Shown here piece after piece: positions 34,001 to 43,398 of a stretch of 64,000 bases of DNA. Both the position numbers and the translations under genes were made by a program. How positions within the stretch are numbered: position 1 is the stretch's first letter; each line of letters begins with the position of its first letter. The notes under the pieces are model-generated. The model searched no databases. It was given only the letters and a program-made list of their open reading frames with translations, and was not told the origin of the DNA. Origin of the DNA: Bacillota bacterium (GTDB lineage Bacteria > Bacillota_A > Clostridia > Lachnospirales > Lachnospiraceae); assembly GCA_023443625.1 (NCBI GenBank), contig JAEZTQ010000005.1:1-64000 (forward strand), given 5' to 3'.

Positions 34001-37000
34001 GGGTCATAATTGGAATTTGACCTATAATCGTATTTTCATCAGCTAAAATCCCTTTCAATAATTCCATAAAGTGAGCGGCTATTCTCTCTGCACTCTCTTT
34101 TTTGTAGAGGGCAGTACTGTATTCTAAGTTCACTTTATAATTATCATCATACTCTGTGATATTGAATGTCATATCAAATTTTGCTGAAATATCCTTATTC
34201 TCTATAATATTTAACTCAATATTATCTTCGGGCTTTGGCATTTCCTGCTCATTATGTAATATAAGCATAATATTAAACAAGGTATTTCTTGAGATCTCAC
34301 TTTTGATCCCCACTGCATCCACCAGTTCTTCAAAGGGATATTCCTGATTTGCATAGGCCTTCAAGCAATATTCCTTGATTTCTTCCAAGAAGGTAATAAA
34401 AGTTTTCTTCTTCTCTGGCTTTCCTCTCATAGCTAGAGTATTTACAAACATTCCTATCACGCTTTCTGTATCCTTATGTATTCTTCCACTGATGGGACTT
34501 ACAATAACAATATCTTCCTGACTGGAATATTTACTTAAAAGGATCATTGCAGCAGCTAACAATACCATATATTCCGTTGCTCCATATTTTTTCCCTAGCT
34601 CCTTTATTTTAACACCCAATTCTTTTCCTGTATCAAGTGCTATGACCCCGCCATTAAAATTTTGCATCTGCGGTCTGGGATAATCTGTGGGCATGTCAAG
34701 GACTGGGATGTCCACGCCAAATTCCTTCATCCAGAATTCTTTCTGAGAGGATAGGTCTCTGTTTAACATCCATTCACTGTAATCCCTATATTGGATTGTA
34801 AGGGGATTAAGGCTTTCTCCTTCATAAATTCTGTAGAATTCACTGATAACAATATTAAGGCTTGTTCCGTCACTGGCAATATGGTGCATGTCTATTAATA
34901 AATAATGGATGTTCTCCTTCTTAACAAGTTCTGCTCGAAACAATGGTGCTTTAGAAAATACAAAAGGTCTAACAAAATCACCCATGAGCTTTTCTTCAAG
35001 ATTACTTGTTATATCCTCCTGTATAATTTTATAAGTAAAATCTACTTTCACAAAACCATTAATTTTCTGTACTGGTTTTCCATCCACAAGGAGAAATTCC
35101 GTTCGTAATATTTCATGTCTGTCTATCAATGTCTGTAAGGCTTTGGCTACAGCCTCCACATCCACATTACCATAGAGCTTTAGACCAAAAGGAATATTAT
35201 AGGCAATTCCAGTAGGATCCATCTGACTGATTAAATAAGTTCTCTTCTGCGCTGATGACATAGGATAATATTCCTTATCCTCTGCCTTAGGTATACTTTC
35301 GTATAGATTAGAAGCTGAGGAAGGTATTAATGCGGCAAGTTTATTCACAGTAGGATTAAGGAACACATCATTCATGGCGATTCTAATCCCTGTTTTTTCT
35401 TCCATTGCGTTCACTAGTCTAGCAGCTTTTAATGAATGTCCACCCATCTCAAAGAAGTCATCGTAAATTCCCACTCTTTCCATAGCAAGTATTTCAGCAA
35501 AGATAGCGCACAAAACCTTCTCTGTTTCACTTTCTGGGGCTACATATTCATTTATAGCCCTATCACTTTGATCTGGTTCTGGTAAGGCTCTTCTGTTTAT
35601 TTTACCATTGGGTGTTAATGGCATCATAGGCAGCCTTACAAAATAGCTTGGTATCATGTATGTGGTAAGGGTATTACCTAATTCCTCTTTCAGTTGGCAA
35701 GTATCCATGTCCTCCTCAGATACATAATAAGCACATAACTCTTTCTCCGTATCTGTACCAAAGACATTAACTGCTGCCGTTGTTATTCCCCTAACTGCCA
35801 ACAGTGCTGTTTCTATTTCTCCCAGTTCCACTCTATAGCCTCTGACCTTCACCTGATAATCCATTCTTCCAAGGTATTCTGTATCCCCATCCATACGTAA
35901 TAGTGCCAGATCTCCTGTACAATAAACCCTGTCACCATTTGCTAATATAATAAATCTTTCTGCTGTTAGTTCTTCTCCATGAAGATATCCTCTTCCTACG
36001 CCATCACCACCGATACAGAGCTCTCCCTTCATTCCAATGGGAAGTATATTCCTGTTTTCATCAGTGATATAAAATCTTGTATTGGCTATGGGGGCTCCTA
36101 TGGTAAGGTGACTATCCTTATCCGTAACATCTTTGACAGAGGACCAGATGGTTGTCTCCGTGGGTCCATACACATTCATAATCCTTAAGCCTTCATAAGC
36201 TCTTAATTTTGCTAAGAGATCCTCAGGAAATGCTTCCCCACCAACCAATACTAACTTTACAGTTTTGAGGGCCTCTCCAAAGCTTTTTCCCTGTAATAAC
36301 AGCTTAAAACGGGAAGGGGTGGATTGAATTACCTCGATCTTATCCCTAAGAATTAAATCTGCTACTGCCTCTGCATCTAAATCCTCCCTGGTCCTGGTCA
36401 TGGTCACCGTCATCCCCTTCGTGAGGGGCAGAAGGCTTTCCAGTCCAAAGATATCAAAGGAAACAGTGGTAAGGCCTATGATTCTACTATAATTAGCTAT
36501 GCCCGTGGAAAGTTCCATTCCCTGAATGAAATTTACTACCTGCCTGTGTTCAATCATAACACCCTTTGGCTTTCCTGTAGAGCCGGAGGTGTACAGTACA
36601 TAGGCAAGATCCGTGCTTTCATTGATTATATTAGGATTGTCACTGCTACTATATTCCTCCAGACATATTAACAAAGGAATTATCTTATTCTCTTCGGGGA
36701 GTATGTCTTGAAAGCCTTCCTCCGCAAGGATTACTGCTGCCTGGCTGTGCCAAAGCATATAAGCAACTCTTTCCTTAGGGTACTCTGGGTCCAAAGGAAG
36801 ATAAGCTGCTCCAGATTTTAGAATTCCGAGAATTCCGGCAAACAAATTAACACTTCGATCTGCCAATATAGGTACAATGTCACCGGGCTTTACGCCTTCC
36901 CTACGGAGTCTATGAGCGATACAGTTAGCCCTTACATTAAGTTCATCATAGCTTAAGCTCTCCTCACCGCATGTTACAGCTGTAGTATCAGGAGTTATCC

Positions 37001-40000
37001 TAACCTGTCTTTCAAAAAGCTCTGGGAGAGTTGCTTGATTTTCATATGAAATCTCCGTGGAATTGACTGAATCTATGATTTCTTTATCCTCTTCTGTTAA
37101 GATATCTATTTTACCAATTTCCATGGTATCATCATATAATATGGATTGTATGAGTACGAAAAGATGGTCCATAAGCTGGTCAATGGTTTTCTCCTCAAAT
37201 AGAGTACTACGATATTTCCAACTTAAACCAATCTCACCACCTACTTCTCTTGCTTCCACCAAAAGATCGCACTGTGCCCCAAGGCTTTCTTTTTGTAGGA
37301 AAGTAACGCCGATATCCCCAATCGTTGCCTCCGGTGCTTCTTCGTTCTGAAGTACAAACATTACATCAAACAATGGATTTCTTGTCATATCCCAACTAAT
37401 GTTAAGTTTCTCAATCAAGGAATCAAAAGGATAATCCTGATTATCCAAGGCTTTAATATAGTCTTCCTTAACTTCCTTTAAGAATGCTTCATAGGTCTTT
37501 TTATTCTGTGGGAATGCTCTCAGAGCAAGGGTATTCACAAACATACCCAACATATCTTCCGTTTCTCTTCTCGTCCTTCCTGCAACCGGAGTACCGATTA
37601 CAATATCTTCTTGTTTTGCATATTTGGAAAGCAAACACATCAGAGAACTAAGGAGTACCGTATATAAGGTATTACCCGTGTTCAAGCAATATTCATTGAT
37701 GTTATTTGCAAGAATTTTATCTATCCTGTATACCTTACTTTTGCCAATATTACTTCTGTTCTGAGAGCGGGGATAATCCAGTGGCAAATCAAGAACAGGT
37801 ATCTCCTCCTTAAATCGATCCAGCCAGTAATCCTTTTGGTCAGCAATTTCTAGTTCCCCTTCTTTTCTCATCCACTCACTGTAATTGCTGTATTGTAGCT
37901 TTACTGGATTAAGTTCTTTCTCCCCATATAAGGCGTTAAGTTCTTGGAACAAGAGATAAATTGACGTACCATCTGAGATAATGTGATGAATATCTAACAT
38001 GAAATATACTTTGTCCTTAGATTTCACAACCTTGGTACGAAGCAAAGGTAGTTCTTCCAGATCAAAGGGTTTCACAAATTCATCTGCCAATGCTTCAAAG
38101 GTTTCTTCTCTTTCTTCGTAGGCAAAATCAATTATATCTTCCTCTGCGATCCTCTGTACATACTCGCTACCCCAATTGTGAAAGGTGGTACGCATAATCT
38201 CATGTCGTTTGGTCAGTTGGACCATGGCCAATTTAAGTTTATCTATATCCGGCATCCGATCCAGCTGGCAAAATACAGGTATATTATAAGCAACACTACC
38301 TCTGTCCGCCGTAAATATATGGTACATCCGCTTCTGCAATGCAGACATAGGGTAATAATCTTTGCTCTCTATTTGTTCTATCTTACTGTATTTGGCAGGC
38401 TCTAGAGTTTCAATTAATTCTGCCAGCTCTGCCGCCGTTGGACGTTCAAAGATATCGTTAATGGATATCTTCACCTGCATCTCTTCTTCAATGGCATTCA
38501 CAACACGTCTTGCCAGTAGGCTATCCCCGCCTATTTCAAAGAATTTATCTGTAACAGCAATGTCTTTTACATTCAGCTTACTCTCGAAGATTTCAATGAG
38601 TTTCTTCTCTGCAATGCTCTCAGCATTTCGATTAGCTATCTTAGGTGCTTCTATGTAATCACTTTGCCCCAAGTCCGTTCTCATAATTTTTTGCATTCTA
38701 TTTCTTGGAAATGGTACTTTACGTATTTTAAAGTTTTGTATCTTCTTATAGGCAGGTAACTGGCGATTCACATTATTAATGCTAGTCTTAACCTTATTCC
38801 ATAGATAGTCGGTACTACATTCCATCCATTTCCTATGATATATTTCTGCTACAATGGTACCATTATGTTCATACACCTGGGCTTCGGAAATGATATCTTC
38901 CCGGCTTAAGAGAGTTTCCAGCTCCTCAGGAGATACATTTTCTCCATTCCCAAGAATAATCAAATTCTTCTTGCGACCAGTGATATACAGATACCCCTCT
39001 TCATCTAGATGTCCCAAATCCCCTGTTTTTAGCCATCCATCTTCAATGACTGCCTTGGTACTTTCTTCATCCTTGTAATACCCCTTCATGACACATTTGC
39101 TTTTGGTCCAGATTTCACCCTCTACTATCTTAACTTCAACTCCAGGTAAGGGTTTGCCCACTGACCCTATTTTAAAATTCTTGTAATTATTAATGGATAT
39201 AGAAGGGGATGCTTCCGTCATGCCATAGCCTTCACTGACTACAATCCCCCATTCCCAAAATGCCTTGATATATTTTGGATTAAGCTTGGCCGAACCACAG
39301 GACATCCCATATAATCTTCCGCCAGTGACACTTCGTAATATCTTACTAATAGGAGTACTTGGATTTTCTTGAGATTTTCTCATGACTTCATGATAGATTT
39401 GCTCTACTAAAACAGGAACTACAGATAAAGTACTAGGTTTAATCATCTTCATATCTTCCATCAAGGAGGATATATTGGTATTAAAATAGATTGCCATGGC
39501 TTCCTGCATCAAGGTTGTTACAAAAACCACAAACATAGAATGGTGTATGGGAAGTATGGCAATGGAGGTATTGCCTAATGTTTTGGAAACCTCCTCTGCA
39601 TCGTAATTGTCTGCATTTGCACAGGCATTGGTACAGATATTCTCATTGGTAAGGACCACTGCCTTACTATGTCCTGTTGTTCCTGAGGTAAATAAAATAA
39701 TGGCATCCTGGTCCGGTCTCTGTTCTGGTAAAAGCACTTCCTGCTTCAATTCACTATGGAGTAATTCCTGAATAGAAACTATTTTTCTTATGCTCTTAGC
39801 ATTTTGAAGGATTTCCTGTGCCTTCTCTGAAAATTCTTCATCGTAAAGAAGAACCTCCACATCCGTTCTTGTAAATAACTCTCCCATGTTATCTACGGTA
39901 TAATTACAATCTGGTATCACTGCGGTATTTGTTCCTATAATAGAGCCAAATAAAGCAACCAATCCGTAGTAGGATGTTCTTCCTAGTAAGGCAATATGGG

Positions 40001-40175
40001 TATTTATAATACCATCCTCTACTAAACTCTTAGCAAAATGATAACAGTCGGCTTTAAATTCCCCAAATAATTTACGTTCATATCCCGTACTATTCTTAAA
40101 TATAAATGCTTCCCGGTCATAGAAGCTATCACAAGTATCATCCACTAATTCTTTAATTGTTGTATAGTATTTCAT
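31056..40175 (-). CDS. Nonribosomal peptide synthetase: AMP-ligase/PCP, two C-A-PCP modules, C-terminal C39/BtrH-like domain
   Basis: 3039 residues. Domains by eye: acyl-AMP ligase (1-500; FTSGTTGHSKAV, GYGMTE, KTGDLGH); PCP0 (GGDSLLA, about 549); C1 (about 605-1030; HHIISDG); A1 (about 1045-1550; YTSGSTGKPKG, NGKINRRALP); PCP1 (MGGHSLKA); C2 (HHIASDG); A2 (about 2095-2590); PCP2 (LGGHSLLV). A tail of about 370 residues holds CPWILSQ and YYHKDNLCHDVMIHGYDKE, reminiscent of papain/BtrH-like acyltransferase or C39 folds. It has no thioesterase, reductase or epimerase. Reading the A-domain pocket positions gives DILQLGVIWK for both modules, a glycine-type code. A1 and A2 are close duplicates. 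The prediction is an acyl-Gly-Gly unit released or transferred by the terminal domain (inference). GAGGGG precedes the ATG. No phosphopantetheinyl transferase is in the window. Confidence 0.9.
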   Translation of the reverse strand: MKYYTTIKELVDDTCDSFYDREAFIFKNSTGYERKLFGEFKADCYHFAKSLVEDGIINTHIALLGRTSYYGLVALFGSIIGTNTAVIPDCNYTVDNMGELFTRTDVEVLLYDEEFSEKAQEILQNAKSIRKIVSIQELLHSELKQEVLLPEQRPDQDAIILFTSGTTGHSKAVVLTNENICTNACANADNYDAEEVSKTLGNTSIAILPIHHSMFVVFVTTLMQEAMAIYFNTNISSLMEDMKMIKPSTLSVVPVLVEQIYHEVMRKSQENPSTPISKILRSVTGGRLYGMSCGSAKLNPKYIKAFWEWGIVVSEGYGMTEASPSISINNYKNFKIGSVGKPLPGVEVKIVEGEIWTKSKCVMKGYYKDEESTKAVIEDGWLKTGDLGHLDEEGYLYITGRKKNLIILGNGENVSPEELETLLSREDIISEAQVYEHNGTIVAEIYHRKWMECSTDYLWNKVKTSINNVNRQLPAYKKIQNFKIRKVPFPRNRMQKIMRTDLGQSDYIEAPKIANRNAESIAEKKLIEIFESKLNVKDIAVTDKFFEIGGDSLLARRVVNAIEEEMQVKISINDIFERPTAAELAELIETLEPAKYSKIEQIESKDYYPMSALQKRMYHIFTADRGSVAYNIPVFCQLDRMPDIDKLKLAMVQLTKRHEIMRTTFHNWGSEYVQRIAEEDIIDFAYEEREETFEALADEFVKPFDLEELPLLRTKVVKSKDKVYFMLDIHHIISDGTSIYLLFQELNALYGEKELNPVKLQYSNYSEWMRKEGELEIADQKDYWLDRFKEEIPVLDLPLDYPRSQNRSNIGKSKVYRIDKILANNINEYCLNTGNTLYTVLLSSLMCLLSKYAKQEDIVIGTPVAGRTRRETEDMLGMFVNTLALRAFPQNKKTYEAFLKEVKEDYIKALDNQDYPFDSLIEKLNISWDMTRNPLFDVMFVLQNEEAPEATIGDIGVTFLQKESLGAQCDLLVEAREVGGEIGLSWKYRSTLFEEKTIDQLMDHLFVLIQSILYDDTMEIGKIDILTEEDKEIIDSVNSTEISYENQATLPELFERQVRITPDTTAVTCGEESLSYDELNVRANCIAHRLRREGVKPGDIVPILADRSVNLFAGILGILKSGAAYLPLDPEYPKERVAYMLWHSQAAVILAEEGFQDILPEENKIIPLLICLEEYSSSDNPNIINESTDLAYVLYTSGSTGKPKGVMIEHRQVVNFIQGMELSTGIANYSRIIGLTTVSFDIFGLESLLPLTKGMTVTMTRTREDLDAEAVADLILRDKIEVIQSTPSRFKLLLQGKSFGEALKTVKLVLVGGEAFPEDLLAKLRAYEGLRIMNVYGPTETTIWSSVKDVTDKDSHLTIGAPIANTRFYITDENRNILPIGMKGELCIGGDGVGRGYLHGEELTAERFIILANGDRVYCTGDLALLRMDGDTEYLGRMDYQVKVRGYRVELGEIETALLAVRGITTAAVNVFGTDTEKELCAYYVSEEDMDTCQLKEELGNTLTTYMIPSYFVRLPMMPLTPNGKINRRALPEPDQSDRAINEYVAPESETEKVLCAIFAEILAMERVGIYDDFFEMGGHSLKAARLVNAMEEKTGIRIAMNDVFLNPTVNKLAALIPSSASNLYESIPKAEDKEYYPMSSAQKRTYLISQMDPTGIAYNIPFGLKLYGNVDVEAVAKALQTLIDRHEILRTEFLLVDGKPVQKINGFVKVDFTYKIIQEDITSNLEEKLMGDFVRPFVFSKAPLFRAELVKKENIHYLLIDMHHIASDGTSLNIVISEFYRIYEGESLNPLTIQYRDYSEWMLNRDLSSQKEFWMKEFGVDIPVLDMPTDYPRPQMQNFNGGVIALDTGKELGVKIKELGKKYGATEYMVLLAAAMILLSKYSSQEDIVIVSPISGRIHKDTESVIGMFVNTLAMRGKPEKKKTFITFLEEIKEYCLKAYANQEYPFEELVDAVGIKSEISRNTLFNIMLILHNEQEMPKPEDNIELNIIENKDISAKFDMTFNITEYDDNYKVNLEYSTALYKKESAERIAAHFMELLKGILADENTIIGQIPIMTQEDKEILKSVNDTKVSYEEKATLAELFERQVGVLPDKIAVKCGEEELEYSLLNKRANRIANRLRTLGVKPGDIIPILADRSVNLFAGILGVLKSGAAYLPLDPEYPEERISYMLDHSQAAVVLAEESFHEKLPDGKIIISLSLCMDENSNSENPVSISESTDLAYVLYTSGSTGKPKGVMIEHRQVINFIKGMELSTGITHYSKIICLTTVSFDIFGLECLLPLTKGMTVTMTKNREDMDSHAVADMILRDGIEVIQSTPSRFKLLLQGDSFRKAFENIKLVLVGGEAFPEDLLKDLREYPNLRIINVYGPTETTIWSSAKDVTAKESHLTIGKPIANTKFYIHDDNQNVLPVGMKGELCIGGDGVGRGYIHAEELTQERFITLKNGDRAYRTGDLALIRADGDTEYLGRMDYQVKIRGYRIELGEIDNAMSVIPGIRYAAVIAFGNTAEKELCAYYVSEEDMEISRLREELAKTLTSYMIPNYFVRLDEMPFTPNGKINRKALPEPEKGARITVDYVAPMNESQRIICEIFAAILNVEEVGIHHDFFELGGHSLLVVMLSKELKKYFENYELLDVFTNSTPEKLAAYLMDYSSSEVALVLEETSEMKYNDNQSSDKRNYVEEDKIESWTDTLHKLPITYPVITSFNHHAHLLSILGAYDHTYEWAMRNYIQLYIHKDEGNCFFDFYFPMPNEVRAPEVCPWILSQKISTTTFTMMNMDVLDFVCSLIDSQTYVHMMINYYHVKQSRYYHKDNLCHDVMIHGYDKEKRVLFCSDFIFSQTQKYMFSEIDFDEFRLAFNNCILDERSNFLKGLFYLYKVKPEHSIEYGFDKINIIQTIEEYYHCNIPEYWYLFNNQGDSQYKAFGLNVYDTLIQYIQDAITKKQEMMDIRLFNILFDHKRMMNLRIVFLKKGDGERNDLYDALGEKYEKLEKLVREILFSILDYDMVNDVSITDAAILKLLEAKAYETAALQDFFAEYYKRQ

Positions 40176-40312
40176 TAAAACCCCTCATTCTTTCTCTCAT
40201 TTTTTTACTATAATGGTTAGGATGTCAGAAGGTATGAAGCGATATAACTATCCTTCCTTGTCTTCTAATCATTATCACCCCCCGTTTCATACATAATAAA
40301 ACATTTCTATCC

Positions 40313-40341
40313 ATTTTATCCCATAAAGAACAGAATTTCAA
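40313..40341 (-). promoter_or_regulatory. Probable NRPS promoter
   Basis: On the minus strand TTGAAA (40336-40341) and TAAAAT (40313-40318) are 17 bases apart, leaving a leader of about 130 bases. Just upstream CGAATACAG is directly repeated (40362-40379), a possible activator site. Confidence 0.5.
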
Positions 40342-40379
40342 TATGAAATTCCAAATACTGTATTCGCTGTATTCGGTAT

Positions 40380-40732
40380 TAGGGTGAAATTTGGGTAAAT
40401 AGAAATAAGAAGAAGATTGTTATGAGAAATAAATATGTTGAATTTCCTGTAGAAAAGGATATAGTGAATTAAGAGAAAGGGATTTATCAAATCCTCATAA
40501 GAAGGCAAAAGTAGTTACAAATTACTATATCATCCAATGATAAAATAATCATCTAAGCGGACAATCTCAGGTACTGGGTCTACTCCTTTGGCGCAAAGAG
40601 CTTTCATAATTTAATTGAGAAATAGATACCGCAAATAATCGTATCAATAGGATCACCACTTTCCAAAATATGATATTGTTACTCACTCTTGTCATCATGC
40701 CATTTCCCATTATTCATTTTCCAACAATAAAA
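40380..40732. other. Gap between NRPS and AraC genes, no intact gene
   Basis: Only frame scraps are seen. On the minus strand a 25-codon piece (MKALCAKGVDPVPEIVRLDD...) near 40537-40611 looks protein-like but has no ribosome site and stops at once. It may be eroded coding DNA. Confidence 0.3.
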
Positions 40733-40774
40733 GCCTATGATTTAAGTGACCTCCAAGTATCACAAATCATAGGC
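40733..40774 (-). terminator. Terminator of sugar locus A
   Basis: Perfect 11-bp arms GCCTATGATTT / AAATCATAGGC with a 20-base loop are followed on the minus strand by TTTTATTGTT. It lies about 55 bases past the AraC stop. Confidence 0.7.
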
Positions 40775-40828
40775 TATTCATCTTATAAGTTCAAAACTTG
40801 TTCTTATATCCTTTGAATGTAGTTCGGA

Positions 40829-41737
40829 TTAATATCCATGGATCGGAGGGTTCTCTACTAATATATGGCTCTCTCTACTCTCCTTAACAATTTGGGTGCA
40901 TTCTTTTTCTCTGAATTCCCGTGGTGTCACATTCATTATCTTCTTAAAGGCTCTCGCGAAATAATTTGCATCCTTAAAGCCAACCTTAGCTGCGATTGCT
41001 TCTATTTTATCATCCGTTCGAAGCAGCAGGGAACAAGCCGCCTCGATACGGTGATTTACTACGTACTGTATAGGAGTCATCTGATAGGTTTCCTTAAAGC
41101 GTTTATTTAACTGAGATTCCGACAGAGAACAATATTCTGCGAGATAATGTAGGCTAAGATCCTTATGATAATTATCATGAATTTCATCGATACAATTTTG
41201 AATTACATCCGAGGAATAGGTATTATCCATTTCCATTTTTAAAGTCTCGCTTAACTGCATCATAAAGGTATATGCATAGGAGGAGGACATAAAAAAGCTG
41301 TTCATTTTATTCTGCATGGATAACTGATAAATATGATTCCAATATTCTAAGACGATGCAGTTGTCATTCATACGAATTAATCTTCCATACTTTTCTGTGA
41401 TATCCCTCCAATATTTGATGCTTGCTAGATTGAATGCAATGAATTTCAGTTCCCAATGGCTGGAGTGCTTCGGAAGATAATACTTATAGGGCCCTGGTTT
41501 TTCAATGAGAAAGGCCTGCCCTGCCTTTATCGGATAAGTTTTGCCACTAATTTCAAGTGCACCTTCCCCAGATACCGTATATTGAAAAACACACTGTTTT
41601 GTATGTACTTTTTTACAATCAAAAAAATAGGAATGATCCTCCCAATATTCATATCCAATGGAATATAGGGAGCAATAATCATCATACAATCTTTGATCCC
41701 GAAAATGATATTCAAAGCTTTTATATTCCTTCTCCAT
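40829..41737 (-). CDS. AraC-family regulator with N-terminal cupin domain
   Basis: 302 residues. The N-terminal sugar-binding cupin runs to about 160 (TVSGEGALEISGKTYPIKAGQAFLIE). The C-terminal double HTH starts at about 190 with IDEIHDNYHKDLSLHYLAEYCSLSESQLNKRFKETYQMTPIQYV. It ends IAAKVGFKDANYFARAFKKIMNVTPREFR, the AraC signature. The gene follows the GH127-like gene by 25 bases at the end of locus A, so it is probably autogenously expressed and activates that locus in response to a sugar. Control of the neighbouring NRPS is less likely but not excluded. Confidence 0.9.
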   Translation of the reverse strand: MEKEYKSFEYHFRDQRLYDDYCSLYSIGYEYWEDHSYFFDCKKVHTKQCVFQYTVSGEGALEISGKTYPIKAGQAFLIEKPGPYKYYLPKHSSHWELKFIAFNLASIKYWRDITEKYGRLIRMNDNCIVLEYWNHIYQLSMQNKMNSFFMSSSYAYTFMMQLSETLKMEMDNTYSSDVIQNCIDEIHDNYHKDLSLHYLAEYCSLSESQLNKRFKETYQMTPIQYVVNHRIEAACSLLLRTDDKIEAIAAKVGFKDANYFARAFKKIMNVTPREFREKECTQIVKESRESHILVENPPIHGY

Positions 41738-41762
41738 ACACCCTTCCCCTTTTGCTATTTGA

Positions 41763-43388
41763 TTAAAAAAGCAATTGGATCTTTTCTTCTTTTAATATCT
41801 CTCGTTCTTTATAGATACTTCGATTAATTGGTTCAAGAAGAACATCTCCAGCTTCATAAGCTCCGTTACCACAATAGATTGCACAATTTTCATCTACTTC
41901 TATTATATTATCTGTTTTTACTCCCAATAGCAATACCCCATGCCAAAATGTAGCATTTCCTGCTGATGAATTATGACTCAATCTGCTTCTCTTTTGCAGG
42001 GATATGTCAAAGGTTAGTAATACTTCCCCACAGCCAGTTAGACAGGTGGTAAGGAAATCTCCTTCCCAGGAATATTTCAGTGGTTCTCCCTCCATTGTTA
42101 AGGATAGCGATTCTTTATTAACTCCCTGGGGAACATAAAAATGAAACTGATTGATTCCAATATTTTTCTTTAATATGATCTGGATATTACCTTCTTCGGG
42201 AAAAGAAGTCTTCACTCTCATATGAATGGTTGGCAACTGGTATTCACCGTTGAAATAATGAACAAAATAAATCTCTTTGCCCTTGGTGATCATGGAATTG
42301 ACCACAGACGTGGATAATCCTTCCGCTCCTCTCATACTGCAGCACCAGAAAGCTTCATACAACTCATCCTTTATGGAAAGGAAGCCACCGCTTTCTTCAG
42401 ATCCAACACAATCATCACATCCAAAGCCCCCGTTTCTTCTCTGGGCATAGCCTAAGGCATTATAGAAAATCTGATTTGCTATCTCTATATAAACAATATC
42501 CTTGGTCTCTTTGAATAATTCTACCCCTAATAGATAGGAATCTACTATGGCGCAGGGTTCCGTCCAGGTCGGCTTACCAAACCAGTTATAATTGGCATAA
42601 TTCTCCGACATACCATCTTTTTTGTAAAGCTCGAAAAAGTGAATTACAAATCTTAAAATTTCTTCCTTGCCTGTACAGCGATAATATCGTATCAACCCGC
42701 GACATGCAGAAAGGGAAGCATGGGTCTGCATATGAGAATTTACAAAATCAATTGCCATAAATGACTCCGCCATCTCCTCCAAAAGCACAGCAACCTGAGG
42801 ATCTTCAAAAATCTCATAATATTGACTGAGTGCATCCATGGACATAAATGCGCAACCGATATCAGTGGAGAGATACCAATGGTTGACAGCCTCACCGGTA
42901 ATATGTCCGGCTGCTCCTCCATCACAGCTTCTTAAGGTAGGATCAACTGGGTAATGTTTGTAGCCGCCTCTCACCGGAAGGAATAAATTCTTAACAATCC
43001 CTTTGGCGATATCTGCAATTTCTTCCTTACCAGTCCAAATATAGTATTCTAAAAGACCTCTTAATAACCAATTATGACCGGACAACTGCTGTTCGTTATA
43101 TGTCCCTTCTGGCAGAATCTCCTTTAGATATCCCTTTTCATTCAATTTTTCTTTTAATGTGAATAAGATTTTATCCAGATATGCGGCTTTTCGTCCTGTG
43201 GCTCTAGATAATAATACCAAGGCAAGAATTGTTCGGCCTTCAAAATCCCCGGGCCAGCCTCCTGTATCTATGTCAAAAATTGACTCTGGACGATATTCCA
43301 ACTCCTCCATTCTAGTAAAATTCTTTATAATACGAAAGGCAATTTCTCCTTCTAGCTGGATATCTTCATATGTAGGTGTTTTCATCAT
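41763..43388 (-). CDS. GH127-like (beta-L-arabinofuranosidase-family) glycoside hydrolase
   Basis: 541 residues from the ATG at 43388 (MMKTPTYED), which has GGAG 5 bases upstream; the frame runs 19 codons further into the neighbouring gene. An (alpha/alpha)6-barrel pattern is visible, with YLSTDIGCAFMSMDALSQYYE and HWYLS segments. GCDDCVGSEESGG followed by EAFWCCSMRGAEGL recalls the zinc/cysteine site of GH127, in which paired cysteines and a Glu form the active centre. There is no signal peptide, so it acts inside the cell on imported saccharides. Divergence is large and the linkage specificity is open. Confidence 0.65.
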   Translation of the reverse strand: MMKTPTYEDIQLEGEIAFRIIKNFTRMEELEYRPESIFDIDTGGWPGDFEGRTILALVLLSRATGRKAAYLDKILFTLKEKLNEKGYLKEILPEGTYNEQQLSGHNWLLRGLLEYYIWTGKEEIADIAKGIVKNLFLPVRGGYKHYPVDPTLRSCDGGAAGHITGEAVNHWYLSTDIGCAFMSMDALSQYYEIFEDPQVAVLLEEMAESFMAIDFVNSHMQTHASLSACRGLIRYYRCTGKEEILRFVIHFFELYKKDGMSENYANYNWFGKPTWTEPCAIVDSYLLGVELFKETKDIVYIEIANQIFYNALGYAQRRNGGFGCDDCVGSEESGGFLSIKDELYEAFWCCSMRGAEGLSTSVVNSMITKGKEIYFVHYFNGEYQLPTIHMRVKTSFPEEGNIQIILKKNIGINQFHFYVPQGVNKESLSLTMEGEPLKYSWEGDFLTTCLTGCGEVLLTFDISLQKRSRLSHNSSAGNATFWHGVLLLGVKTDNIIEVDENCAIYCGNGAYEAGDVLLEPINRSIYKEREILKEEKIQLLF

Positions 43389-43398
43389 AAATTCTCCT

